A stretch of DNA of 64,000 bases from Rhyzopertha dominica (Eukaryota; Arthropoda; Insecta; Coleoptera; Bostrichidae): the NCBI GenBank assembly GCA_025024175.1, contig QCXZ01000138.1, positions 44,177,092-44,241,091 of the forward strand, given 5' to 3'. The notes under the pieces are model-generated. The model made no database searches. It was given only the letters and a program-made list of their open reading frames with translations, and had not been told where the DNA came from. The position numbers and the translations under genes were made by a program. Positions within the stretch are counted from its first letter, which is position 1, and the number at the start of each line of letters is the position of its first letter. Positions 12,235 through 23,000 of the stretch are shown here, piece after piece.

Positions 12235-12505
12235 ATGTGCTGCTCAAAATGCCCACCCCCAAGTTCCATGCAATAGTCACATACATACCGATTTTCAAAG
12301 CTTGTCTAATGTTCTGCCAAATTTCCGGCGTGATCAAAGTTCACGTGAAGATTCTTTTTTTGAAACCCTTAAATAAATTTATACGATGTACGATATATAT
12401 ATACGATGTAACATAAAGCTTGGATTTTAAGTGACCCACAAAAATAAATCCAAAGGGGTTGNATCAAGCGACCTAGCTGGGTACCCGGTCANGATAGTGG
12501 AGAGN
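12235..12505 (-). pseudogene. DDE transposase relic (SPDLTPLDFFLWG type), C-terminus
   Basis: On the minus strand 12420-12500 decodes, with stops, to a degraded WP.RSPDLTPLDFFLWGHLKS motif (NPFGFIFVGHLK is visible). Then 12240-12335 gives ITPEIWQNIRQ...ELGGGHFEHL-like sequence, the normal C-terminus of this insect family. The order and spacing are right. The same family recurs at 16960-17110, 25845-26275 and 48125-48190. These elements are Tc1/mariner-related and very common in insects. Several N bases fall in the region. Confidence 0.68.
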
Positions 12506-12509
12506 CGCT

Positions 12510-13335
12510 TTCATCATGTTGAAAGGAAAGTTGGGTTTTCTTGGAGATTTACGTCATATTTTAGTTCTCGGGTGATTCACTTGCAAATGTAAATCTGGAG
12601 CATTTTATTTTATCAAAATCATCGTCGTTTAATTATTGGAAAAGTTTTATCTTGTATGGATGAAAGCTATGATTTTTGACAACTCTTTGAGACACCACTG
12701 TTTGTTATTATACCCTATAGAAGATGGCTATAAGAACAACCAGTTCATCAACAACGCCATTTCGGATAAAATGTGCGCGATCATTTTTTTGTTTGTAGTA
12801 GAGGCCATTTCTTCACATTTCGCAATTAAAATAGTCATATACTGACAGCTAACTTGATATTCCACTTTTTTCACTGAAGAGTTTAATAACAGTCACAATG
12901 GAACACGTGGACACTATTCTTAGGGTAGAGCTTCACCAGTTCAATTCGTTGCTCTGTACTGCAGACTATTTTATAAATTACGAGTATGATTTTTAACATA
13001 ATTAGTTANTTAACAACAATAGTTTATTGAATTAAGTATAAACTATGTAAAAGATGATAACTTGGCTACATTTAGCCCAAATACAGGTAACNTGTCACAA
13101 ATTGATTATTACCTATAATGACAAGNATGTTCCGGATTGACAATAATTGTGAAAATTTAAATAAGTTTTTAACAAAAGGTGACCAAAAGTCGCAATGCAT
13201 TCAGAAAAAGAACAAACCGTATTTAATTTCATGATTCTAAAAAAAAAGATTGTTCAAATTAGAAAAAAACATGGTTGCATAGACAAATTAAAATCGACCT
13301 ATTTTAACATTTCTCCCAAACTTGGAGAGTTTAAA
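12510..13335. other. AT-rich non-coding, nothing recognised
   Basis: Includes a T-rich open frame at 12636-12845 with no recognisable motif, and several single N bases. It may contain the unrecognisable upstream part of the minus-strand transposase relic. Confidence 0.35.
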
Positions 13336-13339
13336 GGGT

Positions 13340-14100
13340 GCAATTTTTAATCGAGACAACATGTGTATGACAAGAATAGAGAAACCGCAAGGCAGATAAC
13401 TGTTTCACCCAGATATTTGTGGAACGATCCGAAATCCGGCGTTTTCTCTCCTGGTAACATACACGACGGTATTTTTAAGCTGTTAACGAAACCGTACAGC
13501 ACAGCCCCACGCTTGTAGCAAGCGCTTGCAGTCCAGTTCACACACAATTTACTGTGGACGACATAAATCACTCAACTGGGACGATTCATCAGCCTCATTG
13601 TACGGAACGGCCGAAGCTTTCAAATCGAACGCGGCCAATATTTTACGAGTTTTTGACAACTCAGATGGCTTTTCCCCGTCTTTTCTAAGTCGCAAGGCCG
13701 GGCCGGACACCTGTGCTGTTTCCTGGACGGCGGGAAACTTGCAGGCAAAGAAAAATCGAGGGGGTCAAACGGTGTGTCCAGATTTGTTCGTCTAACGTCG
13801 GTGGGATTGTAGTTTTTGCCCGTTGAAGTCTACGTGTGGCGCGTTAACGGCGGCGGTCCTTGCTTTCCTGTGATACCTCCACGAGCCTTCATTTATCGAC
13901 GATCTGCCAAATCGAGACGGACTCCGCATCGAAATCCGAAAACAAAGTTTCCGCTCCCCGGCATACACACATCGGCCGCCAGATTGACAGGTTATTTAAC
14001 TTCGCCCAGTACGTCAACCAAATCCGGTGCTAGTGCTGGGCTAAATCGCTTGTTTTGGGTTAAATGTGCAGGCGTAGTTTTGAGGGATCTTTAGTTACCA
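13340..14100. other. CpG-rich islet of unknown function
   Basis: One of the two most GC- and CpG-rich stretches here. Frames at 13526-13795 and 13816-14094 stay open mainly because of composition. I see no known domain or convincing splice-bounded exon. It could be a conserved regulatory block or an unrecognised short exon of a host gene. Confidence 0.33.
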
Positions 14101-14115
14101 ATTTTATTTTGACAA

Positions 14116-14670
14116 ATGGATAAAGCTGAGGTGCCAACTGTGATAATTTGTTATGTTAAAGGTCTAACAACTACAGAGGTTACAAATAATTTAGGTGTAA
14201 CTTCACCCTCCTTCGGCATGGTTAAGAACTGGATGGCAGAATTTAAACGCGACCATAAAATGCTAAAAACGCACCACATGCAAGAGAGCTGAAGACTACC
14301 ACTTCTGCTCAAATGGACGAAAAAGTCCACAGAGCAGTAGTGGAAGATCACAGATTAAGATTGGCTGAGATGGATCATTATATCTTTCACCTAGGAAGTA
14401 AGAAAATCATTGGCAAGATGCTTAAAACTGTTTTAGCACAATCCAACAGATTGTGATTCATAACAGTAAATCAAAAACTGTCAGCATCGAGACGAAGGCG
14501 AGGTTTAGAGAAATATGAAACAAATTTTGAAGTAGCTGCTGCTTTAAACATCTATTTTGAAGAGTCAGAAATAATGGTCTACGCGGATTGAATTTAGAGC
14601 AATTGTGGACCAACTCTTGTATTGTTTTCCTTGTTAGGTTGCAAATGAATGTGACGTATAAGGGTAGTCG
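14116..14670 (+). pseudogene. Internally deleted mariner relic (cecropia-like type)
   Basis: Starts with MDKAEVPTVIICYVKGLTTT then GMVKNWMAEFKRDHK, the N-terminal helix-turn-helix of a mariner. The family form is MDK.EVRAVIKY...KGL followed by VKKWVAEFKRG. Around 14505-14620 it resumes with FEVAAALNIYFEESE and DGLNLEQLWTNSCI, matching the C-terminal ..GIKKLE.RWTKCIEL.GDYVEK block. The catalytic middle is missing, so this is an internal-deletion derivative. Stops are present. The C-terminal part lies about 45 codons after the last N-terminal similarity. Confidence 0.8.
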
Positions 14671-15004
14671 GAAAAAGCAGGTCTCATTCAAATGAAAAAG
14701 TCACTCGCTGAGATCGGGTCTCGAACCGGTTGCATATAAGTTACGTTGAATTGATATAATACTCCCTAGATCTGGACTTTAGCTTGGACACCTCGTCTTG
14801 TATAATAGTACCAACAATTGATGACTTTTTTAGAATTCAGTATTTATAGGTTGTTGAAGAGTCCACAGAGTGCTTGCATGCGTTAAAATACAGGTTAGAG
14901 TTGACCCTAACTGCATTGCCTAAAAAGTCACCATATGCCAGTCATTTTGGCACTAAGGTTTCAAACCAATTGCGGTACTTTATTTATCTAAGAACGCATA
15001 CATA

Positions 15005-16058
15005 GAGTGTCATCTATTGATTGTCTGCAAGAGCACGAAAGTTAGTGAATACAGTCAACAATGTTCGCGACAATCGTTGATCTAGCCACTTGCAAAGTGC
15101 AAAAGGATCCTCGCCCCCCCCCCCCCCCAATTGAAATCCTCGAGCAGTTATGTCTTGTTTATGGACCAGCAGCAATGACTGGGGGAGAAGTATACACACT
15201 GGTGTCGAGAATTCAAGAATGGCCTTACTGGTTTGTACATAATGAAGACCGGAGTATTCATACCAATGAACTCCTTCAATAGATGGACCAAAAGCTTCAA
15301 TCTGATCTCAACAATTAGTAGTTGATGCATTTTCTCTAGCACCACCATATTCAAGATTATTACGGGAAAGCTGGGAAAGCACAAATTGCTTACGAGCCAG
15401 TACAAGGAGCAGAGAATGTCAAGTAAGCAGGAGTGTTTGGTTCGATATCTAAAGACGGCAATTACTTCTTTTCTCACATTGTTACAGGCTACGGGACAAC
15501 AATCAATGAATGCAGTGGCGCCATTCATCGTCACCAAAACCGATAGAAACTACATAATTTAGTTACTTGCAAGACGCGGAAAATGACGCCTGGGATGATA
15601 CGAACGTTCCTTTGATTGAATTCATATAATATGGGACAACAAATTACAGCCACTACGTACTACAAAGCACTCACCATACTGAGATGAGCGATCCAAAATC
15701 GTAAGCGCGGAAAACTATCGAGAATAATTGTCTTCTCCACGACAATGTTCGTCCCCACTCCGATTCTCGTTGGGGATTTTTTGATGATCCACCTTACCTA
15801 ACGGTTGTTTCCTCTTCTTACATTTCAAAAAGTGGCTTGCTGGACGACGCTTCGAGAACGACGAGGATCCAAAGACCGCTGCTATAAAATGGTTAAATTG
15901 CCAGGAAGAGGGCTTTCATACAGAGGGGTTGAAGAAGCTGGTGCAGGGTTACGAAAAGTACTGAGAAGTGAACAGCGATTATGTGTTTCTTGAAAACTAA
16001 AACTGCAAATAAAAGACGAATACAACAAAAACGGCCCTTACTTTACGAACNTGCCTCG
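15005..16058 (+). mobile_element. Mariner relic, lineage B copy 2, with 3' terminus
   Basis: Degenerate but nearly full-length mariner. N-terminal similarity is at 15130-15260 (IEILEQLCLVYGPAAM...NEDRS). A first-Asp-region remnant (QQSM.....) is near 15498. ALTILR.AIQNRKRGKLS...VLLHDNVRPHS covers 15670-15770, keeping the second catalytic Asp. KKWLAGRRFENDEDPKTAAIKWL...GLKKLVQGYEKYL covers 15830-15965. The 3' terminus TTTACGAACNTGCCTCG ends at 16058 before TA. It shares its leader with the relic at 9300-9820 and differs from the 956-2284 family. The 5' terminus is not clear. Many frameshifts. Confidence 0.85.
15114..15128 (+). repeat. Poly-C run
   Basis: Fifteen consecutive C within the mariner relic. 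Probably either slippage in the relic or an assembly artefact. Confidence 0.9.
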
Positions 16059-16069
16059 TAAATGATTAA

Positions 16070-16410
16070 ACGACACCCATCACTACAGTGCGGTGCCCTT
16101 CGGTACGTCGCTGCGTAAATGAATACCGCGTTCCTCTCTTGTTTTGTTTTTGCCGTCCTTGGGCCGATCACAGGTAACCTGATGAGATGTTAATATGCGG
16201 GCGGCCCGACCCTGTCACTACGCATGACGTGGACAACTTTCGCAAAGAGCACTCCAGACAGGAAAACATCAAGACGACTCACATGTAAGAAGGTTCTTTG
16301 ACGTTGAAGGCCTTCGGGTGGATTATGTTCCATCAGTTTAATCAGTGCGGTTCCCATCAGGAGCTGCACCGGGTAGACGGCCGTTTGAAAGACGAAATGG
16401 TGCATTTAAG
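16070..16410. other. GC-richer islet of unknown function
   Basis: A GC- and CpG-enriched stretch directly beyond the 3' end of the mariner relic. Open frames on both strands (16190-16405 minus, 16298-16528 plus) have no recognisable domain. Possibly ancestral intronic sequence. Confidence 0.28.
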
Positions 16411-16959
16411 TATGCAAGCTGGATTAGCGAACTTCGTGCAGTATTTTGTCAGTCAAATTCAAATTCAAAAATTGATCTCACAAAACTTATCTCATCTATC
16501 TACATCTAGATGCTTTTTGGTTACCTAAGGGAATTAACTTTGTGGAATATTGGATTCAATTTTTAAATGAATTCAGTTAACGTAAACGTATAATTTCTTC
16601 TATAAAATCTGTCTTAAGTAATTCCCCCGCGAACATTACTTTTCATTCCTTTACGACCACTATAGTGAATGAAAAAAATGGTTGGCTTTTGGCACAGTTG
16701 TATACATTTTGTCCAGGTTAAGTCAAATAAATATATTTGTTCCTATAAATACTTGTACTTAATACTTAACTTTGCCACAAAGTCTGTTAACTATGTATGA
16801 CATACAAACCACATATACGAAAACGTAAACAGTCTTATCAGACATGCACACTCTAATTTAATTTATCCATAAAAACTCGGATATTTACACCTTGACTTTT
16901 AAATCTCCACATTTATTAAACAAAAAGAAAAAGTATGTTATCGAATATCCTGACGAATC

Positions 16960-17110
16960 TGTCTTTCATTTATTTACAGGCATTTGGCCTATTCCTTGTA
17001 ACGTTCACTTGTGATTTTAAAGTAACACCACAGACAAGCGTTTGGTGGAGTTAAATCAGGAGACCTGGCCTAGGTAATCAATAGTTCTAGTCTTGCCACT
17101 GAAACAAATT
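16960..17110 (-). pseudogene. DDE transposase relic (SPDLTP type)
   Basis: Minus strand reads RSPDLTPPNACLWCYFKI with one frameshift, matching the third catalytic block RSPDLTP.DFFLWGYLK of the insect family also seen at 12235-12505 and 25845-26275. Only this block and a short, poorly matching tail remain. Confidence 0.7.
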
Positions 17111-17182
17111 ATCATAACTGTTGCAAGAGATAGTTATCGGGATAGCAAGTAAACATGCGTTTTAAAAAAATATAGCCTGTTT

Positions 17183-17262
17183 TGACCGGAAATCGAACCT
17201 GGGACCTCTTCGCTGCGGTTCAAATTTGATGCCAATACACTACCTAAGCCCTATTCGAGGAC
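17183..17262 (-). repeat. tRNA-like SINE head / tRNA pseudogene
   Basis: On the minus strand an internal RNA polymerase III promoter is visible. The A-box-like GGGCTTAGGTAG lies at 17240-17251 and the B-box GGTTCGATTTCC at 17188-17199, about 40 nt apart as in a tRNA. The tract ends in CCGGTC and runs into AT-rich DNA with a poly-T/A run. The cloverleaf is imperfect, so a tRNA-derived SINE or tRNA pseudogene is more likely than a working tRNA. Confidence 0.62.
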
Positions 17263-17269
17263 AAAGTGG

Positions 17270-18585
17270 CATCAGAAGGCGGGCTACAATAATTCAAACT
17301 GCCTTTTCTCCAAAGTAGTTTCTGTATTCCATCCAACCAAAGGTTATTTGGGTCATTTTCTTCTTAAAATCATCACAGTTACCTGTAAAAGTTACAATTA
17401 CCTAGGTAAATTCCTAACAAAATCCTTGATGCGACGTGGAGTTAAAAAATCAGGTATACCTAGATGGTCGGTTAGGGAATAAGTTCCAGATCATAATTGC
17501 GATAAAGTCCCTAGATTTATAAGTACGGCGATAGTCGCCATTTTCACTCGAAAAAGAGCGGGAACTTTTGAATGTGGCGAACCGGGATATTTGGAACGTT
17601 ACGTGTGTTATGTGCAAAAACGTTTTTTTTTTCGTATTAATTTTCAAACATGAATTTTAGAATTAACATATCCTTTCCATCCAATAGCATCAAATTGTTG
17701 CAGCTTTCGTTTTTCTTTCTACAACGAATTTGAAACTAGAGGTACCCCTTTTAAGGACGATTTTTTTAACGAATAACGAATATAAGGTAACGAATAGAAA
17801 TTTAAGAGCTAAAGGTATGGATAGAGACTGTAGTAATTGTGTATCTGTATATATGATATGCTATGTTATATTATAATTCGATCACTGTAATATGATAAAT
17901 TTAAGGGCCTGGTAATTAAATTATTTACTAATCTAACAAAGCAAACACTATATGAAAACTCCCCAGGCTCCTATTTTCTTAACTTAAGTGCAAGCTTGAG
18001 CTTTATTCCAAACTGAAGCTCTTTTTAAACGTTTTAAATTTATGTGTGTGTTAAAAGAATTCGTCGCTGCCATATTTATTTATTATCTGTCGGTTTCAAC
18101 AGCTTAGTACAGTAGAAATAACGTCTACATACTCAATGTTGTATACGCGCAAAACCTCAAATTTCAAGAAATTTTTAAATAAAGTGCAAAGTTCGTTCTA
18201 AAGAGAGAGGCTAGAAAACTATACCATGCGATGGGGCTAGCGCNGGAGTACAAAACCAAAGTTATGTTGGTATAAAGTTTTTCAACGATGTTGGATTGAA
18301 GTTGATACTTGTCGTTCCATTACTCAGACATTCTATGAATTTCTACGTCACTTCACTTTTTCTTATTATGTTTATTCGTTTTTATTGTTACTTTTACTTT
18401 TACATTACATTTACATTAATTATTTATTAAAAAGTTATCGCGATTTTAAACTTATAAAGATAAAGATAATATGCCAATCAAGCGTCGCCCATTTTCACTC
18501 CAAAGAGTGGCACAATTAATTGCGGTATTTTATAAATCTAGAGATTTCAGATTTGAAATCTCAATAATCTGCTGTGTTGCAATTC
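17270..18585. other. AT-rich non-coding, nothing recognised
   Basis: No coding motif, terminal repeat or splice context that I recognise. The open frame at 17450-17647 (-) has no domain. Confidence 0.4.
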
Positions 18586-18589
18586 TCCA

Positions 18590-19060
18590 AAATAGGGAAA
18601 GTTTTTACTAACTCCGCGATTCCTGCTAAATTTTTGCTTAATTGCTGGTCAATCGACCCCGGGTGCCGGAAGCGGCGACAAAACACCCCTTTTCGTCCCA
18701 TATTCCGTCTCCGTGTCAATCGAACCGTCCGTAGCACACCCGGAAAACTTTGTGACGAACTCGTGGAAGTTTTCCCGCGCCCCGTGCTCAAGGTGGCGGC
18801 GGGGTGTGGGGGCGGCCACCCCGCGCGGCACCCACTGTCCTGATTTATGCGATTCCGGAATCATGGCTCTCCTCCTAGCGCATACAGCACGGATATTTAT
18901 TTTATACATCTGTTCCCCTTGACATAATGTCCCTCTATATATCGCGTGCATGCTTTTAGAGTGAAGGCTGTTACGGACGGCGACGGAGAACGAACGGGCA
19001 GGGGGCGGGGNGTGNGACGGAACCTTCGGCTCGGATGGATGGATCGAGTCTGAGGGTGGT
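18590..19060. other. CpG-island-like block
   Basis: The most GC-rich stretch of the window, with dense CpG (for example GGTGGCGGCGGGG and CCGCGCGGC near 18790-18830) in strongly AT-rich surroundings. Frames open on both strands follow from composition. TATATATCGCG near 18936 followed by GAACGAACGGGCAGGG could be core-promoter-like, but this is speculation. A promoter, enhancer or unrecognised 5' exon are all possible. Confidence 0.35.
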
Positions 19061-19064
19061 GGGA

Positions 19065-20270
19065 GTAGCCATTGAGAAAAGATATACGACTATGAGTTTG
19101 TTGTACTGACTACTGACTGCATGAGTGTTCTTTATCGGCACAGGACGTTGCTCTCCCGGGGAGCTGATTTTTCGCTGGGGGTGGGGGTGTGTTACGAATC
19201 TATCAGGACTTACCGATGTGAAGGATCTGATGTGGAAGTTGCTTCAAGGTTAACGAATTCCTGCACAACGGTTCATGGGATCACAGGAAACGTTTCCACT
19301 TAAGTACTTTATTATTACAAAATTGTAGACCGATTCCTCCTTTTTGAACGTGTTCACCCATCAGAATTACTGTTATTGTGATGCAAAATTTAGAATAAAT
19401 AAATAACTGCTTTGGTTAATTTGTTACATAAAATGTCGTCTTGTTTGAGCAAAATATTGTTATGGGGTCATTAGTTTCTAAACAACGACGCCATCATGTT
19501 TTTTCATACTTTTTTGTTCTTTCCTTTTTTGATAGTTTTCTGCATTGTCCAAATAATGATGTAAAAGTTGCTACCTTCCTGAAAAATGACACTATGGTGC
19601 CATGTAAACAGGAAACAGTTCCGTAGCATTCATCGAACTGAGTAAAGCTTAGATGCAACGCTCGTTTGAATGATAGCTGTAGATGGACTTTCTATTTTTC
19701 GCTGTATGTAAAGTCTAAAAATCTGCTAGAATCATTAGAATATTAATGAATTCGAAACCAAATTTTGGAAATGCAGTAATAATGCACAATTACACTTTAT
19801 ATAAGAGATAAATAAGGATAAATGAGCAAACAAAAAATACGTATGTGCACAGCCATCGTAACAATATGTTTTAGAACACTGGTTTAGGATTCAGAATAGT
19901 TTAATTGCTGAAACTTGCATAGGACCATTAGAAGGATGGCTTGTTCTATTTAACCTAAATTTATCTGAACATGTAGTATGCATAACACCGTATGGTACTA
20001 TACAGCATCACAGCAAAGATTGACAAACTTATTATTCCATTGCAACAGTTATGTTTTGCACATGATATACTCGTAGAGTTGACAATCAACGATCGTCTTC
20101 TTGGTATTTGAGCAAAATGCTCAAGAGAAGTGGGAGTAAAAAATTTGAAGACAATTAAGAAATTGAGATCATACAGCTTGTCAGAAGTGTATAGTTTTCG
20201 TTCTCTTATTGTTAATATTCAAAGGACTGTTAGCTTTTTAAAACTCTACTAGTAATAATATTTATTTATT
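19065..20270. other. AT-rich non-coding, nothing recognised
   Basis: No recognisable motif. It might include the unrecognisable upstream part of the hAT transposase relic that follows. Confidence 0.35.
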
Positions 20271-20274
20271 ATTT

Positions 20275-20783
20275 ACAGACATAAGTAAAAGGAGAAGAAG
20301 CAGTTAAGTTAGTAGACTGCAAAACAAGGTGGAGCACCCTTTGTAATGCTACAACGTTTTGATGACTTAAAAATCAGGATTAGGAAAGCTTTAACAGATA
20401 TATACTAAATTGCTTGGTGCTAAAGGTAGATGAGAAAGAGTAGTTGCTTTTAGAAATTTTCGTAAAAGTGCTAGAATCTGAGGAGATCACCGTAGGTACT
20501 TTGTAGAAAGAGGCAAACCTTTGTACAGCTGATACTGCTTTAAAGTTTATGCTAAATGAAAGAAAGACTACTATTAGAACACGCATCCCAGAAAGTACAA
20601 TATTCTTAGGTATACTGTGCTATTTACACAATCCAAGAGATCGTGAATCTGATGAATTTTCTGAAATATCTTCGAGGAAAATAATACGCTATGGATTAAA
20701 TCGTTCAATGGAAAAACTTGTTGGATCCCCTGAAAAAGATTACTGCAGTGCAAATGAAACAGAAATGGATAAAGACAATGTTC
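20275..20783 (+). pseudogene. hAT-family transposase relic, truncated by assembly gap
   Basis: Reads DCKTRWSTL near 20314, then a leucine- and glutamate-rich stretch (KVLESEEITVGTL). ADTALKFMLNERKTT...IPESTIFLGILCYLHNPRD follows (about 20530-20635). This order, a DC.TRWNS motif then the VL.P.E..T..L segment then the ...L..YLHNP tail, is characteristic of the C-terminal half of hAT transposases, just before the dimerisation region. Stops interrupt the first part. The longest clean frame begins at 20549. The end is lost in the 100-N gap. It lies about 460 bp left of a non-autonomous hAT element, but nothing shows that they are the same family. Confidence 0.7.
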
Positions 20784-20883
20784 NNNNNNNNNNNNNNNNN
20801 NNNNNNNNNNNNNNNNNNNNNNNNNNNNNNNNNNNNNNNNNNNNNNNNNNNNNNNNNNNNNNNNNNNNNNNNNNNNNNNNNNN
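20784..20883. other. Assembly gap (100 N)
   Basis: Exactly 100 N, the usual placeholder for a scaffold join of unknown size. Confidence 0.99.
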
Positions 20884-21000
20884 AACAAAATTACTTACCC
20901 TCGTATTTACAGTTTTTTTTTAAAGAATAATACCTGCACTTTTATAAGTAGTGTGCAAATGAACAAGTTTTACAACCAATAATTACAATTACCACTACTT

Positions 21001-21175
21001 TTAACATGCATGTCTATGCTGTGCTGTCTGCACTGCAACCAACTGCAGATAGATCTGTTTCGCTATCATTATTACTCATCAGTGCAGTTTAGGTCTAGTG
21101 CAGACAGCACGGCATAGAACGGGTATTGCCTGTACACCAAAGCGTCATGTCATTGTATTGCTGACAGATGACATT
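21001..21175 (-). repeat. Dispersed repeat with internal hairpin
   Basis: Shares both ends with the insertion at 5481-5622 (CATCTGTCAGCA and AGACAGCACAGCATAGACAT on the minus strand) but keeps a central part missing there. TATGCTGTGCTGTCTGCACT (from about 21014) and AGTGCAGACAGCACGGCATA (from about 21097) are inverted repeats with one mismatch and could form a 20-bp stem. The class is unknown. Confidence 0.55.
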
Positions 21176-21247
21176 GCCTTCTAATTTCTTAATATTACTT
21201 TTGTCGAGTTCGATCTGTAATTATTGCGCTTGTCTTCTGATGCGAGC

Positions 21248-22992
21248 TAGTGTTGGGCGAGATCGAGATCTCGTCAAGATCAGGGACATTCTCGTCTTGA
21301 TCTCGACAGTTCTCGATAAACCTGACTCTCGTCTTGATCTCGACAACTCTCGACTAGGCACGTTCTCGTCTTGACTCGAGATTCTCGATTCTCGTGTCGA
21401 GAGTGGGTTCTCCCTCCCTCTATTTTTTTCTCTCTTTCGGTATCCGCTAACCGCAAAGGGATAAAAGCACGCGTGCGCTTTGCGATGTCGCTAATTTATA
21501 GATATTAGAAAAACTCCAACGTCGAGTTTTTGTAAACGTTGCGGCCGATGTCAAAGGGCGATGCCGATTGTTGTTGCAGGTGCGCCATAAATTGAGTAAC
21601 ATGTTTTTTTCCCAAGAGAGGTACGAATTATCATTATCCTCTTATTTGCAGGGAAATTTTGTTGAAATTTTGGGAACACGTTTAGATATAATTAGTCTGC
21701 GGAGCTACATTTCATTTATTGCGAAAAGTAAATATGAACAAAAATATTACATAAATCTAAATTTACTCATGCATTTGTACCTTGACTGTGGAACGCTCTT
21801 AACTGAATATCTGTATACATTACAGGGTGCCCCATTTTCATTGTAATTGTAGAGTATCTTGATAACTGTTAATGCTAGAGCGTTGCAGTTTCGACATTAC
21901 TGTATTACATTTTTGGTGTGAGTTGAGCTGTACCATCGCCATTTTTTTTTGCTCTAGCCAACTTATGAAAAATATAACATTTCTCTTGATTGGATATAGA
22001 TACAAATAATTGTAGGGACCTATTTTTTTCTGATTAAAAATGTATACATTGTTAGGTTTACTTTTACTGATTTTGGAATTAATCATTTTTTTTTAGAAAT
22101 TTGATCTGATTTTACGTTTACATCCAGGAGGCTATGGAATAAGAAAACACACAATGTCATTTATATTATTAAGTAAAAAAATTAATCCATTAAAATTAAT
22201 ATATGCATATTTGAATACATACATAAGACTCCTAAGTGCGATCATGCAGCTGTAGGCCACGTAACCAATGAAAATTAATGTTTATTTGGAGATAAGTACA
22301 TATGCGTCAGTTAGCGTCAATTATTTACATCCATTTTGACGATAAACATAAGGTCTCATAAATTTATTGCAAAAATTGGAATAATATCCAAATTAGTAAA
22401 AATAAACCTGATAGTGTACACATTTTTAATCAGAAAAATAGGTCTTTTCAACCGTAGCAAAGCCAACTAGGGTTTCCATTAAAAAGTGGTGTTATGTCTC
22501 AAAAATATGACGCCCTACTAAAATACACCACTGGATTCAGAATAAAAATATCTATAAAAATATCTACAGTCTTTTTTTATCTACATAGCCAATTGATACT
22601 GAAAACAGAAGAAATGTTACATTTTTCAAAAAGTTGGCTATAGCTTTAAAACAAAAGACGATTAAAAAATGGCGATGGTACAGCTCAACTTATAACAGAA
22701 AAGTAATACAGTAACGTTGAAACTGCAACGCTCTAGCATTAATAGTTACTGGGATACCCTACAATTACAAAAAACATGGGACACCCTGTACAACTATGCC
22801 ATTATCTACTATAATGATGTCGAGAGTTCTCGAGAGTCTCGACAAAACATCGAGCAAGACTCTTGATCTCGTACTATAGAATCTCGATCTCGGCCTTGAA
22901 AATAAAGGATCATTCTCGTCTCGATCTCGCTGTCGAGATTTGAGTCCACTCTCGATCTCGGCAAGAATCGAGACGAGATTTGTACAACACTA
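21248..22992. mobile_element. Non-autonomous hAT element with target duplication
   Basis: Termini are TAGTGTTG (21248) and CAACACTA (ending 22992). The flanking ATGCGAGC at 21240-21247 and 22993-23000 is a perfect 8-bp duplication, as made by hAT transposases. Both subterminal regions (21255-21410 and 22815-22975) carry many copies of a CTCGTCTTGATCTCGAC-like word in both orientations, probably transposase binding sites. No transposase is encoded. About 970 bp of the length is a second element (21823-22788) inserted into it, so the original was about 780 bp. The whole element sits in a gypsy integrase relic whose reading resumes on its left side. Confidence 0.88.
21823..22788. mobile_element. 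TA-flanked fold-back element nested in the hAT element
   Basis: Ends are CAGGGTGCCCCAT and ATGGGACACCCTG, flanked by TA at 21821-21822 and 22789-22790. The left roughly 260 bp is repeated in inverted, diverged form on the right. Shared words include GCTAGAGCGTTGCAGTTTC, AGCTGTACCATCGCCATTTT and ATTTTTAATCAGAAAAATAG. No open frame of note. The TA duplication and CAGGG termini suggest a Tc1/mariner-mobilised fold-back or MITE family. Confidence 0.78.
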
Positions 22993-23000
22993 ATGCGAGC

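Noticed and set aside
13526..14094. Long frames in the CpG-rich block as exons
   Set aside because: Frames stay open because stop codons are rare at high GC. No family similarity or consistent splice-bounded coding pattern was seen.
14716..14727. B-box-like GGTTCGAGACCC on the minus strand
   Set aside because: No A-box at the proper distance and no tRNA-like fold, so a Pol III promoter is not supported.
21001..21175. LTR of the adjacent gypsy relic
   Set aside because: The related segment at 5481-5622 has a 15-bp flanking duplication and no integrase context. LTR elements give 4-6 bp duplications, so the LTR reading was dropped.
20275..22992. hAT transposase relic and the hAT non-autonomous element as one element
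   Set aside because: The element's termini and target duplication at 21240-21247 exclude the transposase fragment to its left, and a gap lies between.
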